DNA of 64,000 nucleotides from Streptomyces sp. RFCAC02 (GCF_004193175.1 NZ_SAUH01000001.1:3991001-4055000); one strand, 5' to 3'; positions 44,818 through 54,352 are shown, numbered from the stretch's first letter. The notes: generated by a model from the letters alone, not told the origin. Made by a program: numbers and translations.

Positions 44818-44883
44818 GTTGTGTCTCCTTGTAGCCGCGTCGGCGCTCGTTCACCCTTATGGGGGCATCCCCTACCGTACCTG

Positions 44884-46347
44884 TCAGGCTTCCCCGGGCT
44901 TCCGCTCCATCGCAGCCAGAGCGGCCTCGGCCGCCCGGGCGGGGGCCGACTCGGGGCGCCTGCGGGCCACCCAGCCGTCGACGTTCCGCTGCTGGCCACG
45001 CGCTACACCCAGTGATCCCGGGGGGACGTCGCGGGTGATCACCGAGCCCGCCGCCGTATAGGCGCCGTCCCCGACGGTGACCGGCGCCACAAACATATTG
45101 TCCGCGCCGGTGCGGCAGTACGAGCCGACCGTCGAGTGGTGCTTCTCCTCGCCGTCGTAGTTCACGAAGACGGTGGCGGCGCCGATGTTCGTGTGGTCAC
45201 CGATCGTGGCGTCACCGATATAGGAAAGGTGCGGCACCTTCGTGCCCTCGCCGATTGCCGAGTTCTTCATCTCGACGAACGCGCCGGCCTTCGACTCCTG
45301 CCCGAGGACCGTGCCCGGCCGCAGATACGTGTAGGGGCCGACCTTCGCGCCCGCGCCGACGTGCGCCCCGTCCGCGACCGTGTTGTCCACCACCGCGCCG
45401 GACCCCACCACCGTGTCGCGCAGCCGGCTGCCGGGACCCACCTCGGCGTCCGCCGCGACGTGCGTGGCGCCGAGGAGCTGCGTCCCGGGGAGGAGCACGG
45501 CGTCGGGCTCGTACGTCACCGTCACGTCCAGCCAGGTCGTCGCCGGGTCGACCACCGTCACGCCGGCGAGCATCGCCTCCTCCAGCAGCCGGTCGTTCAG
45601 CAGCCGGCGGGCCTGCGCAAGCTGTACGCGGTTGTTGATCCCGACCAGCTCGCGGTGGTCGGGCGCCACACACGCGCCGACGCGGTGCCCGTCCTCCCGC
45701 AGGATGCGCAGCACGTCCGGGAGGTACTGCTCGCCCTGGTCGTTGTCGCTGCCCACCCGCGCCAGGGCCGACGCCAGCAGCCGCCCGTCGAACGCGAGGA
45801 TGCCGGAGTTCGCCTCGCGGATGGCGAGCTGCTCGGCCGTCGCGTCCCGGTGCTCCACGACCTCCACGACCGCCCCGTCGGCGCCGCGCACCACCCGCCC
45901 GTACCCGGTGGGGTCCGGCACCTCCATCGTGAGCATCGTCACCGCGTTGCCGTCGGCGGCGTGCGTCCCCGCGAGCGAGCCGAGGGTGGCCGCCGTCTGC
46001 ATCGGGATGTCGCCGCACGTCACGATGACCGTGCCGGCCGGCGTGACGCCGTCGGCCGCGAGCGCCGCGAGGGCCGTCGCGACCGCGTGCGCCGTGCCGA
46101 GCTGCTGTTCCTGCACGACCGCCCGCACACCCGAGTCGATGTCCGCCAGATGGGCGGTCACCCGCTCCCGCCCGTGGCCGACGACCACGACCAGCTCCTC
46201 GGGGTCGAGACCCCGGGCGGCCGTCACGGCGTGCCCCACCAGCGAGCGGCCGCAGATCTCGTGCAGCACCTTGGGCGTGGCGGATTTCATGCGGGTCCCC
46301 TCACCCGCTGCGAGAACGATGATGGCTGCCGGGCGGATGGAGCTCAC
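44884..46347 (-). CDS. glmU: Bifunctional GlmU (uridyltransferase/acetyltransferase)
   Basis: A 487-residue enzyme for the last two steps to UDP-GlcNAc. The N-terminal pyrophosphorylase domain has IIVLAAGEGTRMKSATPKVLHEICG, QEQQLGTAHAV and VTCGDIPM. The C-terminal left-handed beta-helix has the hexapeptide series (VGPYTYLRPGTVLGQESKAGAFVEMKNSAIGEGTKVPHLSYIGDATIGDHTNIGAATVFVNYDGEEKHHS) with the catalytic His. GTG start; peptidoglycan precursor supply. Confidence 0.96.
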   Translation of the reverse strand: MSSIRPAAIIVLAAGEGTRMKSATPKVLHEICGRSLVGHAVTAARGLDPEELVVVVGHGRERVTAHLADIDSGVRAVVQEQQLGTAHAVATALAALAADGVTPAGTVIVTCGDIPMQTAATLGSLAGTHAADGNAVTMLTMEVPDPTGYGRVVRGADGAVVEVVEHRDATAEQLAIREANSGILAFDGRLLASALARVGSDNDQGEQYLPDVLRILREDGHRVGACVAPDHRELVGINNRVQLAQARRLLNDRLLEEAMLAGVTVVDPATTWLDVTVTYEPDAVLLPGTQLLGATHVAADAEVGPGSRLRDTVVGSGAVVDNTVADGAHVGAGAKVGPYTYLRPGTVLGQESKAGAFVEMKNSAIGEGTKVPHLSYIGDATIGDHTNIGAATVFVNYDGEEKHHSTVGSYCRTGADNMFVAPVTVGDGAYTAAGSVITRDVPPGSLGVARGQQRNVDGWVARRRPESAPARAAEAALAAMERKPGEA

Positions 46348-46453
46348 GGGGATCGCGTCCTTCGGTCCAGGGAATCACGGGGATTCCCGCAGGATACCGG
46401 GGCAGCGGCGACCGCACCCGTGCACGCGTACGAGGGGTGGCGGGCGGCGGCCG

Positions 46454-47344
46454 TCAGGCGTCGGGCTCCCAGGGGGCCGGGCGGCGCGGGTGGCGGCCGG
46501 TCAGCGCGGCGAGGGTCCCGCGGATGTGCGACAGGTGCGCGCGCACCTCGTCGGCCCGCTCGCCGTACTCCGCGGCCAGGGCCTCCGAGTCGTCCTCGAT
46601 CGCGCTGCGCCGCTCGCGGGCGCGCTCCAGCAGCTCGGCGCGCCGGGCGTCGGCGCCCTCCTCGCGGTCGCGGGCCTCGGCCTCCGCGTCCGCCATCTCC
46701 TGGCGGGCCTTCGCGAGCAGCGCCTCGCCGCGCGCCGTCAGCTCGTCCACGCGCCGCTCGGTCTCCGCCTGCCGGGCGGCCAGCTCCTCGTCCAGGGCGC
46801 GCCCGGTCGCCGTGTGGTGGGCGCGCTGCTCGGCCACCAGGGCGCGGCAGCGGCGCGTCACCTCCTCCAGGGCGGCCGTCGCCCCGTCCCGCAGCGCGGC
46901 GGCGCCGCGGCGGGCGTCCGTCATGAGGGCGGTCGCGTGCTCGGTCGCGCGGTCGATCAGATCGTCGGCCTCGGCGTCGGCCAGCGCCCGCCGCTCACCG
47001 GCCCGCGCCCTCGCCTCGTCGCGCAGCGCGCGGGCCGCCCGCGTCGCCGCGTCGATCAGGACGCGCGCCTCCTCGTCGGCGGCCTCACGGACCGCCGCCG
47101 CCTCCGCCTCGACCTCGGCGAGCAGCAGCGCGGCCCGCTCCCCGAGCGCGTCGAACGCGGGCGGCGGCAGCGCCGCCGCCCGGTCCGTGAGCCGGGCGGC
47201 CTCGCCGGTCAGCTCCTCGACGCGCGCGCCGAGCGACGCGACCCGGTGCCACGCCGCGTCGCGTTCCCGCTCCAGCTCGGCCAGGACACGGTCCACCTGG
47301 TCGGGCCGGTAACCACGCCCGCGCGCATTCGGGAAAGCCGTCAT
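46454..47344 (-). CDS. DivIVA-like coiled-coil protein
   Basis: A 296-residue almost entirely coiled-coil protein rich in Ala, Arg and Glu. The N-terminal GRGYRPDQVDRVLAELERERDAAWHRVASL resembles the DivIVA-type lipid-binding turn and first helix. Heptad repeats then run nearly to the end. Streptomyces uses several such proteins (DivIVA, FilP, Scy) for polar growth and cytoskeleton; this one may belong with them, but that is by composition only. It precedes glmU on the same strand. Confidence 0.75.
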   Translation of the reverse strand: MTAFPNARGRGYRPDQVDRVLAELERERDAAWHRVASLGARVEELTGEAARLTDRAAALPPPAFDALGERAALLLAEVEAEAAAVREAADEEARVLIDAATRAARALRDEARARAGERRALADAEADDLIDRATEHATALMTDARRGAAALRDGATAALEEVTRRCRALVAEQRAHHTATGRALDEELAARQAETERRVDELTARGEALLAKARQEMADAEAEARDREEGADARRAELLERARERRSAIEDDSEALAAEYGERADEVRAHLSHIRGTLAALTGRHPRRPAPWEPDA

Positions 47345-47360
47345 GCAGACATGATCCCCG

Positions 47361-49619
47361 CTACAGCAGGCCGTCCCACATCTGTTCCAGCAGAACGGCC
47401 CACCAGCTCTCCGGGTCGGCGACCGCCTGCGGGTCCAGCGACCCGAGCTGGGCCTGGAAATCCGTGGTCCAGCGGCCGGCCTGCTCCGGGGTCAGGCCGT
47501 AGCGCAGCCGCCACATCCGTCCCAGGAGTGCCATACAACGGGCGAACTGCGGAAGCGACGCGTTGACGAACTGCGGCGGCGCCGGCGTACCGCCGGGCCC
47601 CGCCTCGAGCGGCACCGCGACGATGTACGCCGTCCCGTACTGCACGCAGAGCTGGCGGCCGAAGTCCGAGCCGATCACGAGGTACGAGCCCGCGTCCTGC
47701 GCCGGCTGGACGCCGCGCTCCGCCGCCAGCTCCGCCAGCGTCGGGATCGGCCGGCCCTGCTGGGCCTGCGCCCAGAAGAACGGGTTCACGTCCACCGGGA
47801 GGCCCGCCCACACGAGCGACTGCGCGACGATCTCCGGGACGCCCTGCCGCGACACGGCCTCCGGCGTGTACCGGAAGACGGCCTGCGGCCCGTACGCCTG
47901 CACCAGTTCCTGCCCGATCACGTCGAGCGCGACGGCCGGCGCCGGCTGCTGCTGCGGCAGGGGCGCGCGGACCGGCGCGGAGCGGGGCGGGCCGTCCGCG
48001 AACTGCTGCAGCTCGTCCTGGTGCTCGACCAGGTGCCGTACGCCGGCCTGCCGCGACGCGTGGTCCCGCCCGTAGGCCGCCGTGTGGGTGATCCGGACCT
48101 GCGGCCAGGTCTCGCGGACCATGCGGGCGCAGTAGCCGCCCGGCAGCTCGCAGGACTGCAGCTCGGTGTGCAGCTCGATGACCTGCTGCGGGGGCACGTT
48201 CATGCTCCGCAGCTCGTGCAGGATCTGCCACTCCGGGTGCGGCATGCCGGGCGCGGAACGCCGGATGAGCTGCTGCTCGGAGCCGTCAGGGGCGCGGTAG
48301 CGGAGGACCGCCATGTAGCCGGAGCCGACGGTCGGGGCGTTCGGCCGCGGGTAGCCGTACCCGGCGCCGGGGGGTGGCGGCGGGGGCGTGTGCACGCCCT
48401 GCGGCGGGGGCGTGCCGGGCAGGCTGCCGGCGGGCGCGCCGCCGATGCCGGGCGGGGGCGGCGGCGGGCCGGGGACGCCCGTGCCGGGGCGCGGCGCGAG
48501 GGCCGTGTCGCCGAGCGGCGGCGGGGGCGGAGGGGGCGGCGGTGTGCCGTGCGCGTCGCGCGCGGACGCCGCCTTCAGCTCGGCGATCATCTCGGGCGTG
48601 ACGGGCTGCGTGGGCACGTAGTCGGCCGCGTCGGGAGCCGGCGGCGGCGGGACGGGTCCGCCGGGAGCCGCTGCCCTGATCGTGTCGGCTCCCGCCAGGT
48701 CGCCCCCGCCCCCGGGCACGGGCGGCGGCCCGAGCGGCGCGCCGGGCGGACCCGGGATCGGCCCGGCGCCGGGCGGCGGTGCGGCGTCGCCGCCGGGCCG
48801 GGGCGGCGGCGCGTGCACGGCGGTCGGCGGCAGCGCGCTGCCCTGCGGCATGACGGTGGTCCGCGCCTCGGACGTGGGGCCGGTCGGCCCGGACTGGCGG
48901 GGCGCGGGCGTCTCGTCGTCCTCGACGACGGGGGGCGCGAAGACGGTCGCCGGCGGTGCGATGGACTCGGTGCCGTCACCGGACTCCGAGGTGTCGGTGC
49001 CGGCCCAGGGCGACGCGGGGGCGGCCGCCTTCGCGGGGGCCGGGGTCGCGTCCACGTCGTCCCACGGGGAGGGCGGGCGCGGCGCCGGCGGCTGCGCGGC
49101 CGGCGGGGGGCCGGGCGGTTCCTGGGCCGCGGGCGCGGGTGCCGCCGGGGTCCAGGGCGCGCCGGACGGCGGGGGTGTGGGCGTCGGCTCGACGGCCGGC
49201 CGCTCGCGTGCCCCGTCGTCCTCCGGCGCGTCCGGCGCGGGCCGTGCCATCTGCGCGGCGGGCGACGAGCCGCCGAGGAGCCCGGGCGGCAGCAGCATGA
49301 AGGAGGTGACGTTCTCCCCGGCCTGGGGGGCCGGCTCGGCGGGCGGCGCTTCGGGGCCGCCCCCGTACTCCTGCTCGTAGCGCTGGATCACCTCGGCGAC
49401 CGGCAGCGCGGGCCACAGCGTCGTGTCGCCGCTGTCCCGCGCGATGACGAGCTTGCCGCCGCCGACCGGGCCGCTGTCCCGGTCCTCGGCCCACGCGACG
49501 AAGCCGAGGTCGAACTCCCGTACCCGCACCTCGCCGCGCGGCCGCCCGTCGTCCGGGCCGCCGTTCACCCAGCGCTCGGCGCGCTCCTGTGCCTGCGCGA
49601 ACGTGACCACCGCGCTCAC
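47361..49619 (-). CDS. YrhB - Pro-rich - deaminase-like - SUKH-4 fusion protein
   Basis: A 752-residue multidomain protein. Residues 1-90 form a YrhB-type immunity domain (TFAQAQERAERWVNGG, REFDLGFVAWAEDR, LVIARDSGDTTLWPALPVAEVIQRY). Residues ~95-430 are a Pro/Ala/Gly-rich linker with polyproline tracts. Residues ~435-555 look like a nucleic-acid deaminase fold: GMPHPEWQILHELRS with HxE, then ELQSCELPGGYC, a CxnC pair. Residues ~566-752 resemble SUKH-4 (GSYLVIGSDFGRQLCVQYGTAYIVAVPLE, LTPEQAGRWTTDFQAQLGSLDP). GTG start overlaps the upstream HNH-SUKH stop. Such fusions suggest an intracellular, self-restrained effector. Confidence 0.72.
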   Translation of the reverse strand: MSAVVTFAQAQERAERWVNGGPDDGRPRGEVRVREFDLGFVAWAEDRDSGPVGGGKLVIARDSGDTTLWPALPVAEVIQRYEQEYGGGPEAPPAEPAPQAGENVTSFMLLPPGLLGGSSPAAQMARPAPDAPEDDGARERPAVEPTPTPPPSGAPWTPAAPAPAAQEPPGPPPAAQPPAPRPPSPWDDVDATPAPAKAAAPASPWAGTDTSESGDGTESIAPPATVFAPPVVEDDETPAPRQSGPTGPTSEARTTVMPQGSALPPTAVHAPPPRPGGDAAPPPGAGPIPGPPGAPLGPPPVPGGGGDLAGADTIRAAAPGGPVPPPPAPDAADYVPTQPVTPEMIAELKAASARDAHGTPPPPPPPPPLGDTALAPRPGTGVPGPPPPPPGIGGAPAGSLPGTPPPQGVHTPPPPPPGAGYGYPRPNAPTVGSGYMAVLRYRAPDGSEQQLIRRSAPGMPHPEWQILHELRSMNVPPQQVIELHTELQSCELPGGYCARMVRETWPQVRITHTAAYGRDHASRQAGVRHLVEHQDELQQFADGPPRSAPVRAPLPQQQPAPAVALDVIGQELVQAYGPQAVFRYTPEAVSRQGVPEIVAQSLVWAGLPVDVNPFFWAQAQQGRPIPTLAELAAERGVQPAQDAGSYLVIGSDFGRQLCVQYGTAYIVAVPLEAGPGGTPAPPQFVNASLPQFARCMALLGRMWRLRYGLTPEQAGRWTTDFQAQLGSLDPQAVADPESWWAVLLEQMWDGLL

Positions 49620-50590
49620 CTCTCCACCGGGACGGCGCGGGCGAACCCGCCGTCCACCATCAGCTCGGCCACGGACGCCAGTTCGGGCGGATTGCCGGCG
49701 AGCCGCAGCAGGAAGTCGTCGAAGTCGGCGCCGCACGGCAGCAGCAGGTCGTCGACGCGCTGCTGGACGGTGAGCCCGTCGCGGTCCCGCGCGTCGTCGT
49801 AGAGGCAGGCCCACACCGAACCCGTGTCCTCGCCGCGCACCTTGACCGCGAGGAGCCCGCCCTGCACGAACGCCACCCCGAGGTAGTCCTTCGTCAGGTG
49901 GTCGCGCAGGCACTTGTTGACGTACACGACGTCGTTGACCGCCGCCTCCTCCCGCAGGGTGAAGAACGGCTGGTCGACCAGCAGGCCCAGTTCGGCGTCC
50001 AGGGCGACGCCCTTCGGCGCGCAGCCGCCGCCCGCCTTGAGGAACGAGCGGTAGGCCGCGGGCAGCGCGTAGCCGAGCTTCGCCTCCGCCGCCCGCACCC
50101 GGTCCTCGGCGACGGCGACGGTGTGCGGCACGGGGAAGTGCACGGGGCGCGTCTCGTTCAGGGGCCGTGTGCCGCGCTTGTGCTGGTCCACGGCCGTCGT
50201 GGCGAGTCCGCCGTGGTGCCGCAGCAGGGCCTTCACCTCGACGGGCACCAGTTCGAGCCGGCGGGAGTTCGCGACGTGGTGCCACGTCCAGCCGTGCGGG
50301 GTGGCGACCGGGGGGAGGTCGGCCCACAGGTCGTGCCCGGTGGCGTGCAGCGCGGCGTTCGCCGACACGTAGTCGGTGAGGCGCAGCTCGTCCACGCCGA
50401 AGCCGTCGGGCGGCTCGGCGATCTCGGCGGCGGCCCGCGCGTAGGGCGAGAAGTCCGGGTAGCCCTGCGCGTCGACCCGGATGCCGAGCGGGTAGCGAGC
50501 CGCCCGCACCGGGTCGGGGAACTGCACCACCTGGCCGGCATAGGCCCTGTTCGGTGGCGCGGCCTGCTGCCCGAGCCGCCCTGTCGTCAT
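49616..50590 (-). CDS. HNH-like (WHH) - SUKH-1/SMI1 fusion protein
   Basis: A 324-residue protein. The first part holds a treble-clef-like nuclease module: LTDYVSANAALHATGHDLWADLPPVATPHGWTWHHVANSRRLELVPVEVKALLRHHGG, with the W-H-H signature and DQHKRGTRPLNE. The second part (about 160-324) is SMI1/KNR4-like SUKH-1: VRAAEAKLGYALPAAYRSFLKAGGGCAP, LGLLVDQPFFTLRE, VAFVQGGLLAVKVRGEDTGSVWACLYDD. The toxin-like and immunity-like modules are thus in one chain. Its stop overlaps the start of the YrhB-SUKH-4 gene (GTGA). Divergent from the deaminase-SUKH-3 gene. Confidence 0.72.
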   Translation of the reverse strand: MTTGRLGQQAAPPNRAYAGQVVQFPDPVRAARYPLGIRVDAQGYPDFSPYARAAAEIAEPPDGFGVDELRLTDYVSANAALHATGHDLWADLPPVATPHGWTWHHVANSRRLELVPVEVKALLRHHGGLATTAVDQHKRGTRPLNETRPVHFPVPHTVAVAEDRVRAAEAKLGYALPAAYRSFLKAGGGCAPKGVALDAELGLLVDQPFFTLREEAAVNDVVYVNKCLRDHLTKDYLGVAFVQGGLLAVKVRGEDTGSVWACLYDDARDRDGLTVQQRVDDLLLPCGADFDDFLLRLAGNPPELASVAELMVDGGFARAVPVER

Positions 50591-50663
50591 GGCGTTCCGC
50601 CCCCTGATGCTTCGCTCGCTGTTCCGGCACAGCGTAAGGGGTCGCGTCAGGAGTGGCACGATC

Positions 50664-51629
50664 GTGGGCGTGATATCGGATACGTACGGGCAGCCGCCGG
50701 CACCGCAGGCGCCTCCCGAGCTTGTGCGTCGCCGCGACGGCATCCTCCCCACGACCGCCGCAGCCCTGTCCCTGCCGGAGCAGGGCGCGTTCACCGCCAC
50801 GGCGAGCCGCGGTACCGCAGCGCCCGCGCTCCATCCCGTCGTCGCAGACATCGTGGGCGCCCTCGGCAGCGGGCAGCGGGAGCGGCACCTGGGCCGCTGC
50901 CCCGAGGTCGCGCTGCTGTCCCGGGTCCTCGACCGGGCGGGCGCCACCACCCTCGACGAGGCACGCGGCGCCCTCGCCGGCGCCGGGCTCACCACCCGCC
51001 ACATCAGGGAGGACGGCGACCCGCTGCACGGCACGTACGCCCCGCACTGCCGCACCTGCACGGTGGTCAACGCGCGGCTCGGCGTGCACAGCGTCAGTGC
51101 CGCCACCGGCCCGGTGCCGCGGCAGGGCGCGGGGCCGGCGGCGGGCGCGCCGTGGGCCGTCGGCACCGTGCACCAGGCGCTGGCCGCCGCCGGCTGGTCC
51201 CCGGGGCGGCGGCACGCGGCGCAGGCGGAGGCGTGGGCCGACGCGCTCAGCGGCCACCGCTCCCCGCAGGGGCACGCGCACGCCCTCTTCCCCGCGGCGT
51301 TCGAGACGTGGGCCGAGCTGGGCGCCCTCACCCTCAACCCGGTGGGCGCGGGCACCGCGTACGCGCCGAGCGGCATCGTCGTCGACCCGCTGCGCGGCCT
51401 CCACTGGGCGCGCACCCTCGGCGACCTCGGCCACGCGCTCGACACCGCGCTGTGCCCCCTCGGCGAGGAGGCCGGCGGCACCGCGCTCATCGCGCTGGAC
51501 CGCGAGGGGCGGCTGTACGCCGTCGACCACACCGGCGACTGGTACCTCGGCCCCGACGTGCCGGCCGGGCTGACGACGCTGCTGACGGGCGCGGAGCCGT
51601 ACCGGCTCGACCTGCCGGACGACGACTGA
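50664..51629 (+). CDS. YwqJ-type deaminase - SUKH-3 fusion protein
   Basis: A 321-residue protein. The N-terminal part has a YwqJ-like deaminase motif set: RERHLGRCPEVALLSRVLD (with CPE in place of HxE) and HGTYAPHCRTCTVVN with the CxxC zinc pair at about residue 131. The C-terminal ~105 residues are SUKH-3-like: LGALTLNPVGAGTAYAPSGIVVDPLRGLHWARTLGDLGHALDTALCPLGEEAGGTALIALDREGRLYAVDHTGDWYLG. GTG 50664 has AGGAG ten bases upstream; GTG 50670 is possible. Divergent from the two other SUKH fusions. Confidence 0.72.
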   Translation: MGVISDTYGQPPAPQAPPELVRRRDGILPTTAAALSLPEQGAFTATASRGTAAPALHPVVADIVGALGSGQRERHLGRCPEVALLSRVLDRAGATTLDEARGALAGAGLTTRHIREDGDPLHGTYAPHCRTCTVVNARLGVHSVSAATGPVPRQGAGPAAGAPWAVGTVHQALAAAGWSPGRRHAAQAEAWADALSGHRSPQGHAHALFPAAFETWAELGALTLNPVGAGTAYAPSGIVVDPLRGLHWARTLGDLGHALDTALCPLGEEAGGTALIALDREGRLYAVDHTGDWYLGPDVPAGLTTLLTGAEPYRLDLPDDD

Positions 51630-51747
51630 CGCGCCCCGCCACGGCACCGCTTGACGGTCACCGGAAGTTCACCCGCCGTGCGTCCCCGCAACACCGCGCC
51701 GCCCACGGCGGTTTGGCAGAGTCGGTCAGCGCCCGTCGAGGAGGATC

Positions 51748-53703
51748 ATGGAGTACCACAAGCGCCGCGTCGCGTTCGCGGCCGCCGTGGACGCGGAGCG
51801 GCCCGCAGGTCTCGCCGCGCTGCTGCGCAGCCTCGCGCTGACCAATCCGGCGGTCTGCGAGGACGTCCTCCTCCGCCACGACGGCGACGCCCCGCCCGCA
51901 GGCACGCTCGACGCCGTGCGCGCGCTGCACCCGCGGCTCGTCCCCCTGCCGTCGTCGAGCCCGCTGCCGCCGCCCGGCGGCGCGTACGACACGGTGATCG
52001 TCCTGCCGCCAGGCACCGTGGTGCGCGAGGACATCGGCCACCTGCTGACCGTCCGTCAACGCGTGGTGCACTACGAGCCGGTGGACGGCGAAGCGCCCGG
52101 CGAGCCGCCGACCGACGACGAGTTCCGCGCCGAGTACTGCGCCCTCCCCGGACGCAAGGCGCCCGACCTGCTGTTCCACTGCGCGCTGCCGCTGCTGCGC
52201 GCCGGCGGGCCGATCACGACACGGGCGGGCAAGCGCGTCGACCCGGCGGGACTCGCCCGCGTCGTCGGATCGGCGCTGCACCAGCAGGGGCGGTACGAGG
52301 AGGCCGTCGAGGTCCTGCGGCCGGCCGCGGGCGACCCGCGCCGCGCGCGCAACCACGAGGCGCTCGGCAGCGCGCTGATGGCGCTCTCCCGGTACGAGGA
52401 GGCGGAGACGCACCTGCTCGTCGCCACCGCGCACCCCGTCGTCGCCCCGCGCGCGTTCGCGCAGCTCGCCCGCCTCGCCTGGCTGCACGGCCGGGACGAC
52501 GACGCTCGCCGGTACGCCCTGACCGGCCTCGACGCGGACCCGACGGACGCCGGCTGCCGTGCCCTCCACGCCCGCACCGCGCCGCCGCCGGCCGCAGGGC
52601 CGGCCGCTCCCGTCGTGCCGGGCGACCAGATCGCCCATGTCGCGCTCTACGCCGAGGGTCAGGAGAACTCGGGCGACAAGGTCCTCCCCGAGGCCGTCCG
52701 CCGCTGCTTCGGCCCCGACACCGGAGAGGCCCGCTGGCACTCCGTCCAGGTGCACCGCCTCGTGGACGACCGGGTCCTCGCCGAGCTGAACTCCCGGCGC
52801 GGCGTCATCGTCGGCGGCGGCGGCCTCTTCCTCCCCGACACCTGGCCCAACGGCAACAGCGGCTGGCAGTGGAACGTCACCGACGACGCGCTGCGCCGCA
52901 TCACCGTCCCCCTCGCGGTCTTCGCCGTCGGCTTCAACCTGTTCGACGGCCAGCATCTGCCGCCGGGGCGCCTCGCGGGGAGCGTCCGCGCCCTGGTGGA
53001 GCGTGCGGCGTTCGTCGGCCTCCGCAACCGGGGCTCCGTCGAGCGGGTCCGTGCCCTGCTGCCGGCGGAGCTGGGCGACCGCGTGCGGCACCAGCCGTGC
53101 CCGACGACCGTGCTGCGCCACCTCGTCCCCGGCTGGCGCGACGCGACCCCGGCGGACCGCGCCGACACCGTCCTGCTGAACTGCGCCTACGACCGCGCGG
53201 GGCTGCGCTTCGGCCACGACTACGGACACTTCCTCGACCAGATGGCCCGCACGGTCCGCGCGCTGCGCGCCCACGCCGAGATCCGGTACGCAGCCCACAC
53301 CCCGGCGGACGAGACGTTCGTCCACGACCTGCGCCGCGCCCACGGCCTGACGCTGCCCGTGACGCGCCTGTACGACATGACGAACGAGGGCCTGCTGGAC
53401 GCGTACCGCCGCACGCGCCTCGTCATCGGCATGCGCGGCCACGCGACGATGATCCCGTTCGGCTGCGGCACCCCGGCGCTCAGCCTGATCTCGCACCCGA
53501 AACTGGCGTACTTCCTGGACGACATCGGCCGCCCGGAGTGGGGCGTCTCGGTGCACACCCCGTCCCTCGCGGCGGACCTGAGCGAGCGGGCGACGGAGCT
53601 GCTGACGCACCACGAGGACGCCGTGCGGGACGTCCACGCGTGCCAGGAGCCGCTGCTCACGACGACCCGCGCCAACGCGGCGGAGCTCGAAGCGCTGTTC
53701 TGA
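51748..53703 (+). CDS. Glycosyltransferase-like - TPR - polysaccharide pyruvyltransferase-like protein
   Basis: A 651-residue protein. Residues 1-165 resemble a nucleotide-sugar transferase start (HKRRVAFAAAVDAERPAGLAALLRSLALTNP, YDTVIVLPPGTVVRED). Residues ~170-275 are TPR-like (GSALHQQGRYEEAVEVLRPAAGD, GSALMALSRYEEAETHLL, FAQLARLAWLHGRDDDARRYAL). Residues ~290-640 match the polysaccharide pyruvyltransferase fold (YAEGQENSGDKVLPEAVRRCF, GGGGLFLPDTWPNGNSGWQWN, FVGLRNRGSVERVRALLP, TRLVIGMRGHATMIPFGCGTPALSLISHPK). Likely cell-surface glycan modification. Upstream GGAGG before the ATG. Confidence 0.78.
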   Translation: MEYHKRRVAFAAAVDAERPAGLAALLRSLALTNPAVCEDVLLRHDGDAPPAGTLDAVRALHPRLVPLPSSSPLPPPGGAYDTVIVLPPGTVVREDIGHLLTVRQRVVHYEPVDGEAPGEPPTDDEFRAEYCALPGRKAPDLLFHCALPLLRAGGPITTRAGKRVDPAGLARVVGSALHQQGRYEEAVEVLRPAAGDPRRARNHEALGSALMALSRYEEAETHLLVATAHPVVAPRAFAQLARLAWLHGRDDDARRYALTGLDADPTDAGCRALHARTAPPPAAGPAAPVVPGDQIAHVALYAEGQENSGDKVLPEAVRRCFGPDTGEARWHSVQVHRLVDDRVLAELNSRRGVIVGGGGLFLPDTWPNGNSGWQWNVTDDALRRITVPLAVFAVGFNLFDGQHLPPGRLAGSVRALVERAAFVGLRNRGSVERVRALLPAELGDRVRHQPCPTTVLRHLVPGWRDATPADRADTVLLNCAYDRAGLRFGHDYGHFLDQMARTVRALRAHAEIRYAAHTPADETFVHDLRRAHGLTLPVTRLYDMTNEGLLDAYRRTRLVIGMRGHATMIPFGCGTPALSLISHPKLAYFLDDIGRPEWGVSVHTPSLAADLSERATELLTHHEDAVRDVHACQEPLLTTTRANAAELEALF

Positions 53704-53704
53704 C

Positions 53705-54352
53705 TCAGAAGCGGAAGACCACGGCGAACGGCTCCAGGAGGCCGGTGTCGCCGGTGAGGCGGATCCTCCCGTCGGTCACGGCGTCGGCGGGGGCGAGGGC
53801 GCCGGTCATGAGGTCGAGAAGCGGGTTGCCGGCCAGCGGTTCGATGATCAGACCGGGGTCGGGCAGCGGCTCGGTGGACACGGCCAGCGCGCCGTCGGTG
53901 ACCTCGATCCCGACCGTGATGCCGGGTACGCGCACCTCGGCGGTCAGCCGGACGCCGCGCGCCGCCTCCGGGTGGAACGTGGTCCTGAACGACATCGCCA
54001 GGGAGTCGGGGGTGACGACCTCGCCCGGGCGCGGCTCGGTCATCGTGGTGGCGCCCCACCGGCCCAGGGCGATCAGGGCGGGCTCCAGATCCCGCCCGTG
54101 GCCGGTCAGTTCGTAGACGACGGCGCGCTCGGGGTGGGGGAGCGCCCGCCGCGTGGCGATCCCGTTCTCCTCGAGCTGCTTCAGACGGGACGACAGGACG
54201 TTGGTGGGGATGTCCGGCAGGCCCCTGCGCAGGTCGGTGAAGCGCTTCGGGCCGATGAGCAGGTCGCGGACGATCAGGAGGGTCCACCGCTCGCCGACCG
54301 TCTCCAGCGCGCGGGCCAGGCCGCAGAACTGTCCGTAGGGGCGTTTCGTCAT
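53705..54352 (-). CDS. HxlR-family regulator with SCP2-like tail
   Basis: A 215-residue regulator. The winged helix is HxlR type: YGQFCGLARALETVGERWTLLIVRDLLIGPKRFTDLRRGLPDIPTNVLSSRLKQLEENGIATRR. The C-terminal ~100 residues (MSFRTTFHPEAARGVRLTAEVRVPGITVGIEVTDGALAVSTEP, DPGLIIEPLAGNPLLDLMTG) resemble a sterol-carrier-like pocket, perhaps the ligand site. Start ATG 54352; upstream frame ignored. Divergent from the DUF998 gene, which it may repress. Confidence 0.86.
   Translation of the reverse strand: MTKRPYGQFCGLARALETVGERWTLLIVRDLLIGPKRFTDLRRGLPDIPTNVLSSRLKQLEENGIATRRALPHPERAVVYELTGHGRDLEPALIALGRWGATTMTEPRPGEVVTPDSLAMSFRTTFHPEAARGVRLTAEVRVPGITVGIEVTDGALAVSTEPLPDPGLIIEPLAGNPLLDLMTGALAPADAVTDGRIRLTGDTGLLEPFAVVFRF

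Noticed and set aside
46370..46388. A short hairpin (GGGAATC/GATTCCC) before glmU as terminator of the coiled-coil gene.
   Set aside because: Only a 7-bp stem with modest stability and no supporting context, so not listed as a feature.
43780..46460. A tRNA gene near prs/glmU.
   Set aside because: The intergenic gaps (44818-44883, 46348-46453) contain no T-loop-like GGTTCGAATC sequence or cloverleaf. None was seen elsewhere in the window either.
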